From Chrysogorgia sp. JL179-B06 (lineage: Eukaryota; Cnidaria; Anthozoa; Scleralcyonacea; Chrysogorgiidae), in NCBI GenBank assembly GCA_035772405.1, contig JAYKKM010000224.1, positions 2,477,501 to 2,541,500 of the forward strand: DNA of 64,000 nucleotides, read 5' to 3'. Of this stretch, positions 57,106 through 64,000 are shown one piece after another. A program made the position numbers and the translations under genes. Below the pieces are notes generated by a model. The model had not been told where the DNA came from. It worked only from the letters and a program-made list of their open reading frames with translations, and did not search any database. Within the stretch, counting starts at the first letter, position 1, and the number at the start of each line of letters is the position of its first letter.

Positions 57106-60070
57106 CAAAGTGTGTTCGCGACGCTCTTGCCCACACCACGTAGTGCCGCCACTGGTTTTCTCGATGAACTTGTAAAACAATATTAATCATTTCACGTCAA
57201 ACCTGGTTTTTTAGTCATTTTTTAGTCGTATTTCCGGTCCAAATGCGCGCGTACATGTGGACGGACATCCCTGAAACTAACATCTAGGGGTCAGCTTCTG
57301 AAAAATGCTGAATGAGCAAAGTCATAGCTGTGGTTATTCTACTCACGTCTTACTACAACACGTCTTACTCTGATGAAGGGCTCTGCACAAAACGTCAGTA
57401 TTTCATTACTAAAAATCTAAACTAAAAACCATTAATAAATGGTATTATGACTTGTCTCGTGAGCGGTCTTAAGGCAGCTTTTCTGCAATCTGATTGGTTG
57501 CTGAGCGGTCTTAACCAGTAAAGACCGGTCATTACGGAATTGCTAAAAAAAGATTTTAAAAATTACGAAAAAATTAAGGAAATGTGAGTAATAAAAACTT
57601 TATTAACCTCGTTTGGTCGGTCTTTACGGCAAAATTATCCTGCCCTTGGTCTTTTAGCACAGACCTCGCTCTTCGTCACTCAGTCTGTACTGAAAGACCG
57701 CAGGTAGGATAATTTTTCCATAATTTTTCCATTTTTCCATAATTTCCATAATTTTTCCATACCTCCCACTCAGTCAATAAGTCTTAAATAATAACTACTT
57801 ATTAGCCTCGTTTGCGCCGTCTGTGCGACAACGTATTTGCAAATACTTTCCCGTACAGACCTTGCACACGATTAGTAAGTAAGATATCTGCTAAAATACC
57901 CAAGAAGAAACATGCATTTAAAGTGCCTATAACGTCTGTGGGATTTAACATGTTTGTAATCTATGGATTCTCCTGAGATAAATAGTAATATATCTTGTCA
58001 GCTGAAAATTTCATCTTCATAGACTTTTTTGCTGTTAAAGTTGACGGAAATGATGTCATAGCGGGCATCTGTCTACATGAAAACCTCTTTACAGATGCCC
58101 GCTATGACATCACTTCCGTCAACTTTAACAGCAAAAAAGTCTATGAAGATGAAATTTTCAGCTGACAAGATATATTACAATTTATCTCAGGAGAATCCAT
58201 AGATTACAAATATGTTAAATCCTCACAGACGTTATATGCACTAAACAAGCCCTTGGGTTACCTATAGCCATCTCTGGCTTATGGTTGTCATCAGGATAGT
58301 TTGAAGGTTTGTCTTGATGAAGTTGGGCTGCAAGTTGGAGATTGGGATGAGCCTAAAAGTTAATTGAAATGACATTTTAAATTCAATTCAATACAATTTA
58401 AACGTTTTTATTGGTCATAATTAGATAAAAAAATATGAGGACTTGCGTGCGGTTTCAAGTACGCGGAATTCATTCCAGTACGAGGGGAAGCCCAACTAAC
58501 TTCTAAAACTCAATTAGTGTACACTGTATATATTAGGCCAAAAAATATACCTGGGTTTCCTATTTCATGCTGAAAAAATAGGTAGGTTGGTTTTTCTTTC
58601 TTTTTTTTCCTTTTTTCCCCAAACATTGCAGGGACGAACAATAAGTTTTACCAAACCACGCTAATCTTGAGGACGCTGCCTGGATCGGAAGCCATGTTTG
58701 CTATCCCAGGATGCAAATGAAGCTGCAACTCGGGCCCCAGGCTTCTCAAAATTTCAATAAAAACATTAGGGTCGGCATCACTGGCCAAAAACTAGGTAGG
58801 GTCGAGAAACCAGAAACCAAGGTATTTGTTTGGTCTTATGCTGAATGTCGAAGTACTTGGTTTGTTTTCGGTATTGTCATATGGTTCTTTGCAGTCGTAT
58901 TTCAAATCATTGAACTTTAAATATTGTTTCAAGTCCAAGGATTTGAAAAAATTTAATTCCTTTGCTCAGTTCTTTCCTAGGGTGTCAAGTCCTCTCACAT
59001 GGTGAAATTCCGCACATCTGATTGATAATTGTCTCATGAATTATTAATGTTTTTTGAAAGACAAAGTTGGTCCGTGCAGCTAAATTAACACATCCATTTG
59101 ATGAATTATTATTAAACAGCAAAATGTTCCTACTCGTGTGTCATGGTTACACTCACCAATTTGCCTCAACGATTTTTGTCGGCAAAGGCGTTGCGGACCA
59201 AATCGAGGTCGCGGTTACAGAGACCAACATTTTGAAATTCCTGGAGTTGGCGATCGCCACAGCAATTTCATAATGGCCGGTTATCATCACAAAAATCATA
59301 ATTGCAAATTTACGGATTTTCTGATTAACAAATATGGAATCCAAGTAATCAAAAACTACGCTCTTGTACAAGATAACATCACTAATTTTGACCAAAGGCA
59401 ATCATGTAATACGCCATCTTGGATGTATCTTTGATATACATGTGACGTCACAAACAGGGTAAAGCGAATTTGTTATCTACAGTAGCCATCGTCATGTCTT
59501 TACAAGTCCGAAACTCGATTTTTATGAATGTCTTCCTTTTTCAATCGAACCACAACATTTTAAAAAGCATTCCGCGGAAACTTGGCCACCCACAGAGTAG
59601 TTTCATCAGGTTTACATCACCGAATTCCCAGTTAATTAAGCAAAGTATTACAACAAGATGGCAGATGACAGGATTTTCTTTGGTCAAGATTAGTGCTGTT
59701 GTTTTGTACAACAGTAGTTTTGTTAACTTTGTAATGTTTGTTAAAATTTTCGATTTTCAATTTTTTCGATTTTCAATTTTTTCGATTTTTGTTACTCGTA
59801 CCATTAAGAGTTTAAGAATTCTAAATTTAATTACAAATTCTAAATGTAATTATGAATTCTAATTCAATTTGTGTATATAATTACCTGTATTGATAATGTC
59901 TTATTTACAGAGAGAACTTTAAACAAGAAAGGCAGGTGACCACCAAATTCCTTAACAACATCTTCACCCAAGACCTCTGGGTGTTTATTGATCCATTCAT
60001 CCAAAGATTGTTTACAAACATCACTATCAGTTATAATTGAAGGCCCTTTTGGGTGTGTTCCCATCCAGTA
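46599..60070 (-). CDS. MPI: Mannose-6-phosphate isomerase (5' exon(s) not located)
   Basis: Six minus-strand exons: 60070-59885, 58352-58262, 52824-52693, 50494-50201, 48922-48714, 46820-46599 (TAG). All junctions are GT-AG and in phase, giving 377 residues; human MPI has 423, so about 45-50 N-terminal residues (with the YAWG region) are missing. The zinc ligands are seen: Gln and His in SIQ|AHPN (split by an intron), Glu in HKPEM, His in [43 protein letters not shown] and [19 protein letters not shown] are family signatures. The enzyme converts fructose-6-phosphate and mannose-6-phosphate in the cytosol and so feeds glycoprotein sugar supply. Coding exons look intact. Introns carry foldback MITEs, one ending 34 bases from an exon, and a Polinton-like remnant. 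Confidence 0.96.
46903..47067. mobile_element. MITE family B with CCTAA-like core, 8-bp target duplication
   Basis: 165 bp. Ends GGCGCTTTCTCGATATATGA and TCATATATCGAGAAAGGGCC. GAAATGTG is exact on both sides (46895-46902 and 47068-47075). The core is 6-base CCTAAT/CCTAAC/CTTATC units. The other copy (53221) lacks 30 bases of this array. Confidence 0.92.
47250..47475. repeat. Dispersed repeat (copy 1) with GGAGTTGGTCCTACCAT
   Basis: GAGTCTAAATACATAACAT, TATTATATTACG, ACCTGCTTATGTAGTTCGT, AAAACGACTTTTTA and CCTTATAAGGAGTTGGTCCT. Other copies lie at 53088-53460 and 60770-61160. Class unknown. Confidence 0.7.
47517..48690. repeat. Composite foldback in MPI last intron
   Basis: AATGTTTTATTGTCTTATTT and GGAAGAACTTTTAAAATGAT, through TCAGTTTGTTTGATATGC (47540-47660), recur inverted at 48285-48410. 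A second, diverged copy of the arm follows to 48686, ending ATAGGCACT before TTAA. At the centre an AAATATTTCTCTATCCGGAC hairpin (48170-48240). Likely several TTAA MITEs piled up. Confidence 0.65.
48999..49465. mobile_element. TTAA-type foldback MITE, ~150-bp arms
   Basis: AGTGCTTATACAATGAAA at left; TTTCATTGCATAGGCACT and TTAA at right. The arms share GTTGTAAAATAA, TTTTGTTTGAAAGAACTCTT and CATATCTCACTTCACTCTTG. The left target is TATAA, so one side has mutated. Confidence 0.85.
49466..50200. other. MPI intron, unassigned
   Basis: No recognised element or exon. Confidence 0.4.
50590..50650. repeat. Fragment of the CAGAAAGGTC MITE
   Basis: AGAAGGTCCTTTTGAGTCAT matches the left end of the element at 14298. 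Confidence 0.5.
50960..51070. repeat. Repeat shared with 3775-3890
   Basis: ATTTCGAAAAACGAGACA and CGTCACTTGCCGCTACTCG are found in both places. Confidence 0.6.
51431..52659. mobile_element. 1.2-kb TTAA-type foldback MITE with ~360-bp arms
   Basis: AGTGTATGTGACATGAAAT at left, ATTTCATGTCCTATACACT at right; TTAA on both sides (51427-51430 and 52660-52663). The arms match over about 360 bases (for example CATCAAAAAGTAGGACGATA, GCAAACCATATGACGTC). A MULE-like MITE is nested at 51805. It ends 34 bases from MPI exon 52693-52824. Confidence 0.92.
51805..52198. mobile_element. MULE-like MITE nested in the foldback, 9-bp target duplication
   Basis: Ends CAACCTCGTAGCCAGGGCAT and GCCCTGGGAACGAGGTTG; inner GGTCGGCGAAAAT and ATTTTCGCCGACC. 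TGTATTTAT is exact on both sides (51796-51804 and 52199-52207). Confidence 0.9.
53088..53460. repeat. Dispersed repeat (copy 2), split by MITE B
   Basis: Matches 47250-47475 but is interrupted at 53221-53355. Confidence 0.75.
53221..53355. mobile_element. MITE family B, shorter array
   Basis: 135 bp; same ends as 46903. GCTTTGTC is exact on both sides (53213-53220 and 53356-53363). Apart from the 30-base-shorter CCTAA-like array it is nearly identical to the other copy. Confidence 0.93.
53473..53503. repeat. Short perfect hairpin
   Basis: CCGGTCTCC and GGAGACCGG around a loop of about ten bases. Confidence 0.6.
53608..53701. repeat. Palindromic MITE
   Basis: AATAATAGAATACGTTTGCC, CAGGTTTCTATAACGT at left; ACGTTATAGAGACC, GGGCAAATGTATTCTATTATT at right. 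Confidence 0.75.
53805..54002 (-). pseudogene. Fragment of a Polinton-type capsid-like protein
   Basis: The minus frame has [20 protein letters not shown], then CSSSGHF. The block 'F..GY.L..FDLTPD' occurs in proteins coded beside integrases in Polinton-type elements of invertebrates; I recall them as F54H12.2-like, minor capsid candidates. Only about 60 codons remain, without a proper start. The integrase remnant 400 bases upstream supports the link. Inference, moderate. Confidence 0.45.
54110..54260 (+). mobile_element. Small non-LTR retrotransposon fragment
   Basis: The plus frame reads [20 protein letters not shown] then LLHCVIVR, the C-terminal region after the RT of CR1-like elements. 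It lies between the two Polinton-like pieces and is on the opposite strand, so it is an insertion. Confidence 0.65.
54297..54329 (+). repeat. Third, diverged copy of the GACGCCCGCTAGGCGTT motif
   Basis: AACAAGACGCTCACTGGGAG plus TTAACTCGGGCTAG; see 20928. Confidence 0.5.
54362..54403 (+). repeat. Single end of the GGGTGTTTATATG element
   Basis: GGGGGTGTTTATATGGAGGC and GAGCTCGCCCGG match the right end of 46076-46370. Confidence 0.6.
54405..55156 (-). pseudogene. Polinton/Ginger-like integrase, frameshifted
   Basis: From 55156: [39 protein letters not shown] and [12 protein letters not shown] (first catalytic Asp region) are in frame to 54893. The frame then breaks repeatedly ([43 protein letters not shown] with the catalytic Glu). 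The last part is intact: [20 protein letters not shown]. This is the rve-type integrase seen in invertebrate Polinton-like elements (F54H12.3-like). Integrates element DNA into the host genome; here clearly dead. Confidence 0.75.
55157..55606. other. Between Polinton-like ORF remnants
   Basis: No clear frame on either strand; probably decayed element sequence. Confidence 0.35.
55607..55998 (-). pseudogene. Unknown ORF of the Polinton-like cluster, one frameshift
   Basis: Starts [15 protein letters not shown] (ATG at 55998). It shifts one frame near 55945 and goes on [19 protein letters not shown] through [20 protein letters not shown] to TEIERQ and stop. About 130 residues, acidic, mostly helical by composition. 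I do not recognise it. Same strand and spacing as its neighbours suggest one element. Confidence 0.45.
56232..56530 (-). pseudogene. Unknown ORF of the Polinton-like cluster, one frameshift
   Basis: ATG at 56530 ([20 protein letters not shown]), then [20 protein letters not shown]; a frameshift near 56350; end [15 protein letters not shown]...MHEDDL and TAA. About 100 residues. Unrecognised. Its upstream flank is cut by the hAT MITE at 56661. Confidence 0.45.
56661..57154. mobile_element. 494-bp hAT MITE, exact 8-bp target duplication, long C run
   Basis: CAGTGGCGGCACTACGGGTG at left, CACGTAGTGCCGCCACTG at right. GTTTTCTC is exact on both sides (56653-56660 and 57155-57162). Contains about 32 consecutive C near the right end, plus GCCGAGAGGCCCAT-type palindromes. 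No ORF. Confidence 0.93.
57430..57740. repeat. Inverted-repeat element related to 47836-48260
   Basis: TCGTGAGCGG, CTGCAATCTGATTGG and GAGCGG at left, as in 47836. A hairpin of AAAATTATCCTGCC, GGTCTTT and inverse at 57615-57725. Confidence 0.55.
57922..58242. mobile_element. TTAA-type foldback MITE beside an MPI exon
   Basis: AGTGCCTATAACGTCTGTG at left and GACGTTATATGCACT at right; arms of about 150 bases, nearly perfect (TTGTCAGCTGAAAATTTCAT, AGTTGACGGAAATGATGTCA). The left target is TTAA; the right one is mutated. It ends 19 bases from the donor side of exon 58352-58262. Confidence 0.88.
58532..58839. mobile_element. Second copy of the TAGGCCAA MITE
   Basis: Starts TAGGCCAAAAAATATACC. 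TTTCATGCTGAAAAAATAGG, GGACGAACAATAAGTTTTAC and GCCAAAAACTAGGTAGGGTC match 20187-20507 in reverse. In MPI's intron. Confidence 0.75.
58840..59884. other. MPI intron, with the repeat shared with 1080-1250
   Basis: 59130-59275 matches the minus strand at 1080-1250. Near 59750-59790 a TTTTTTCGATTTTCAA unit is tandemly repeated. No exon found. Confidence 0.45.
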
Positions 60071-62114
60071 CTATATAAATTGAAACACATGTTGAATCAG
60101 CTGCATGCGTACGTTGTCATTTATGTTGTCTATGTAATATATGGGCGCGCTTGTGCGCTACCAAAGCCACGACCATTACACGGGCGCACACAGGTGTCAC
60201 ACTCAAATCCCGTCGGATCTGCAACTTCCGGATCGTTTCTTCGAAGCCTCTTTTGGCGGCGCTGTTTCACAATAAATACAATAACGGAGTGCATGACGTA
60301 CTGTAAATAACTAAACAGGTTGGTGTACTACCAAAATAGCGTGTAAGTTGTCTAACGTTTCGAACAAAGGCCCTTCGGGAGGGAGTAAAACGTAACGTTT
60401 ACCATCATTATCTTATCTACAGTAAGTCGTAAATAATAGGAAATGAGTCATTTTTAAATTCTTCAGAGTCAATTTCAGTTTGTTTCTCTGCAATTCTTAT
60501 AGCACTAGTTGGGAAAAGTTGTAATCAGTTTGTCTTTGGTGATCATTTCCTTTATTCTCATTACCTGTGTCAGGCTGTGTGCTAACCTATGTGCCTAATG
60601 GTTAACCATTGATATTATTAGGAGAAGTTAGATGCTGATCACTCCTGGGGCATAATGGGTTACGAATATAATCTGTGCACTCCACTTCGCAAAAGGCCGT
60701 CGTACGTAGATTTTAAACGTTACCTGGGCCAATATTACTTTATTTCAATTCAGAAAACAGTTTTGGAATTACCGAGTCTAAATATATAACATACGTGTCT
60801 ATTATATTACGAGAACGTGCATACCATTCGTAAAAACGGTTTATGTACTTAGAAATTAGTCGGCAATCGGGCGGCCGCTTCGTCGTATATTATTTTGAAC
60901 GCTATGTCGATTAATATTCAACCGTTTTCAATTCTGAAAACAGATTTGGAATCAGCGAGTCTAAATACATAACACACGTGTCTATATTATATTACGCAAA
61001 CGTGTATACCCCTCGTAAAAACCTGTTTATGTAGTTCGTCGGATCACAAATCGCCAATGAATGCTTCGCGTTGTCTGCCCAAATATTGGCCGATTCAAAC
61101 GGATCACCCAAAACGACTTTTTACTTCCTTATAAGGAGTTGGTCCTACCATTTTACACTTCTTTTCATGTCACTGTTCAAGAACATTCTGGGTATTCACA
61201 ACGTCTCACAACCTTCGCGATGGCCCTGTTCATTCTTTTCAGTTTTCACCATGAAAAATAACTTGTGACTGTTGGAATTTCAATCTTGTTAAATCCTCTA
61301 CCATTTGAGTAGTTTTCCAACTCTTTACTGTACAGATTCAGTACGATTTTAGTGGTACTATATACTGTAATAACGTTTTCTGTTCAATATGTTCTAAATG
61401 CATATTGAACATTTAAAAACGGAAACAAAAATTTTCGTTTCTTAGGCACTATAAATACTGAACTGTGTTTCATCAAATTCAAATCCTCTAAATTCCTCCA
61501 TTGCCTCAACTGCCAAAATAGTGTTTAGGAGGTCTGTTTCGAGCACAAAAGACCCTCGTCAGAGAACGTAAAGTAAAAATAAAAATGAGTGAAACATTTA
61601 TATGCAAAAAAATAAAAATAAGCCAATCAATGAAAAACAATAACAAATAATTAATGACATTGTAAAAGTAGGAAAGTCATTTTTTTATTTTTAACATCAA
61701 GCAGCAAACAAGCCATGCAAAATAATGCTAATATTAGTGGAAGAAGGCGAACCCCAAGATAATTAAGTCAGACGCCAGTATTTTTGTCTGGGAAAAATTG
61801 TTTGTTAAGTTTGCATGGAATGAATGGTTCGAAGCTTTTCACGCCTTTTACAGCAATCATTCCCACCAAAAATGGGTGCCACCAATGCCCCCCCCCCCCC
61901 TCGTTAAGTCGGAAATACATATACTGGAGAATTAACAAAGTATAACAATGGGCACAGGAACAAGAACAGGTATCCACTGGAGCTGGTGAATTTAGGGCCA
62001 GTCCTTTTCGTTTGGCACGCACCCAACTGTGCGTGCTGTTTATCGCACGCATGAAAAGCTGCATGTTCATTTACATTGTGATTGTGAAAATGTGTGAAAG
62101 TTTCAATAATATGT
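60071..62114. other. MPI intron or upstream; no exon found
   Basis: Searched on the minus strand for the missing MPI start (a YAWGK-like segment) without success. Holds repeat copy 3 (60770-61160, as in 47250) and two copies of a retroelement-end-like motif near 60335 and 61531. Confidence 0.45.
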
Positions 62115-62560
62115 CACATCTCACAACGTAACGTAAGGTCTTGCAACGTAACGACAGATCTCACAATGTAACGGAAGGTGTAACGTAACGCAAGGTGTCA
62201 CAACGTAACGCAAGGTATCACAAGGTAACGCAAGGTGTCACAACGTAACACAAGGTGTCACAACGTAACGCAAGGTGTCACAACGTAACGCAAGGTGTCA
62301 CAACGTAACGCAAGGTGTCACAACGTAACGCAAGGTGTGACAACGTAACACAAGGTGTCACAACGTAACGCAAGGTGTCACAACGTAACGCAAGGTGTCA
62401 CAACGTAACGCAAGGTGTCACAACGTAACGCAAGGTGTCACAACGTAACGCAAGGTGTCACAACGTAACGCAAGGTGTCACAACGTAACGCAAGGTGTCA
62501 CAGCGAAACGTAAGGTCTCGTAACGTAAGGTCTCGTAACGTAAAGTCTTGCATTGTAATG
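62115..62560. repeat. 20-bp minisatellite CAACGTAACGCAAGGTGTCA
   Basis: About 22 head-to-tail units, the central ones almost identical, with diverged units at both edges (AACGTAAGGTCT). No spacers. Confidence 0.95.
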
Positions 62561-63829
62561 TATATCGTCTTTAAGCGTGGGCAACTGTAACAGTTTTCAC
62601 AGCGTAGTGTGTTTTTATTGGTATTGTTGGTATTGTTTAGCATAAAACAAAAAATTATTGAGGGTAAGCACAAGTTCTGTCAAGTGAATTAGTCAGTGAC
62701 AGTAGACAGTTCTAAAAGGGTGCATTTATCAAAGAAAATGTTAAAGCCACGAGACCATCACAATGAGGAATGATGGTGTTACTGTATACAGTGTATTACT
62801 TATTTGAATTATATTTATTGTTTCTTGTGTGGTGTTATTTAGTATTCATACCAGTACTTAAATATTATGTAAAACAATTACAGTGCCCAATTGGAATATT
62901 TATACATATACATCTGTTCGAAAAAAATGGATAAAGATCATTGATTGAGTGTTTGTGGCATTGTGTTTTTTCAAGAAACCAAAGGAAGTGAAAGGACAAT
63001 TGACAGTTAATAGTGCATAAAAAACAAAGTGGTAAAACAATTACATGAGTGCAAATACAGGGAAAACACAGATACAGCATTTATGGTAACATTTATGCCT
63101 TATTGGGGGAATGAAGAGGATTTATACATCCCCCATTATAATACATCCTCTAGGGGGTGGGGATTGTGAACGTATAGTATTTATTAGTGCTCATGGGTAC
63201 GGGCATGGGTGGGGATTTGTAATGAGCCTGCTGTTGTGAAGTCAGTGGTTGTTCATCAAGCATCAGCAATTCTATACATCTCGATTTGTGCTTTGGAGAG
63301 TAAAAGAAAAGTTGAGTGCTTTTATTATTTAAATCATCTCTAAAAGTGAGGATGTGGCATTTGAAGACTTTCGTTGGTTGACAGCATCACCAGAGTCTGG
63401 GGAATTTGTCAATATTTGACATAGGCATACCACACAGGGGGGGAGGATGGGTTAATTGACCGCCAAAAGTTTTAAAAATGAAATTTTTTGGCAAGTAAAT
63501 TAGGGTAATATTGTTGTTAAATAATAATGAAAAATTTATATTTTGAAATGTTTTAATATTAAAGTAATATGTTTTAATATTAACATAATATATTAGAGTT
63601 GTTTTGCAGATACCCGGTTTAAAATTATACTAAGGGCTATCTCACATACGATAGATGAAGTACTCCTCTATTTCAGTGAGGAAACTACTGAGAAATATAG
63701 TCACATATGTGACTGAAGTTGTGCCTGCCACACTGCATCCAATGAGAGGTATAATACTGTTGTTGTCAAAAACTGGTCTTCAACCATGCAAAACAACCAC
63801 GGGAGTAATTGTTGCCAATCCCCAAAACA
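62561..63829. other. No gene recognised
   Basis: AT-rich. A GAGGATTTATACATCCCCC palindrome with its inverse at 63115-63175; nothing else identified. Confidence 0.45.
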
Positions 63830-63915
63830 ACAAATATGCTAACCCTAAGCCCCCGCCTAACGAGTTTTCTAACCCTAACCACCTGCCTAACAAGTTTTCT
63901 AACCCTATCCCCTGA
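63830..63915. repeat. Telomere-like CTAACCCTAA block
   Basis: CTAACCCTAAGCCCCCGCCT, AACGAGTTTTCTAACCCTAA, CCACCTGCCTAACAAGTTTT. Inverted relative of 6357-6440. Confidence 0.7.
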
Positions 63916-64000
63916 TTCATAGACTCATGAGAGAGACTAAGCATGTGGGACTACTAATTGACTGTTACACGCATGCGCTTATCCTGGACACATGTGCATA

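Noticed and set aside
61459..61512. Candidate upstream MPI exon on the minus strand
   Set aside because: An acceptor-like CAG and a short open frame exist, but it does not resemble the MPI N-terminus and no donor follows.
62115..62560. CRISPR array
   Set aside because: The 20-base units are directly adjacent with no unique spacers, and the DNA is animal.

Overview
This is a piece of animal (metazoan) nuclear genome. It is AT-rich, with large introns packed with transposons. Four conserved host genes can be assembled exon by exon: SERP1/RAMP4 (minus, 13550-14034), RPS26 (minus, 17697-19554), ATOX1 (plus, 30968-40005; its tiny first coding exon was not found) and MPI (minus, 46599-60070; the first ~45-50 codons were not found). 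GT-AG introns, TTAGGG-like arrays, CR1/L2-like and Penelope-like retroelements, hAT and MULE-like transposons, a Polinton-like remnant and a 2A-like peptide point to a non-vertebrate, probably marine, animal. I cannot fix the phylum from this window; cnidarian or sponge is only a guess.

Layout. 1-10 kb: MITEs, a 2A-peptide ORF remnant, two dead non-LTR retrotransposons, and between them a broken kinase-plus-cysteine-peptidase-like gene. 10-20 kb: small inverted-repeat elements, a MULE-like element with an exact 9-bp target duplication, SERP1, a 2.7-kb inverted-repeat element filled with satellite DNA, and RPS26. 20-29 kb: an outer hAT with a second hAT nested in it (open 738-aa transposase), then a ZBED-type hAT with a frameshifted transposase. 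29-40 kb: a Penelope-like fragment, a tRNA-derived SINE, and ATOX1, whose 8.8-kb intron holds a MITE inside an LTR of a gypsy element inside a non-LTR element. 40-46.6 kb: no recognisable gene. 46.6-60 kb: MPI, with introns holding foldback MITEs and a decayed Polinton-like cluster. 60-64 kb: no gene recognised, a 20-bp minisatellite and telomere-like motifs.

The host genes are unrelated housekeeping functions (ER translocon stabilisation, 40S ribosome, copper delivery, mannose metabolism) and form no pathway. The coherent story is insertion history: many elements keep exact target-site duplications, so the order of nesting can be read directly. Exon coordinates were worked out by hand from splice sites and reading phase.
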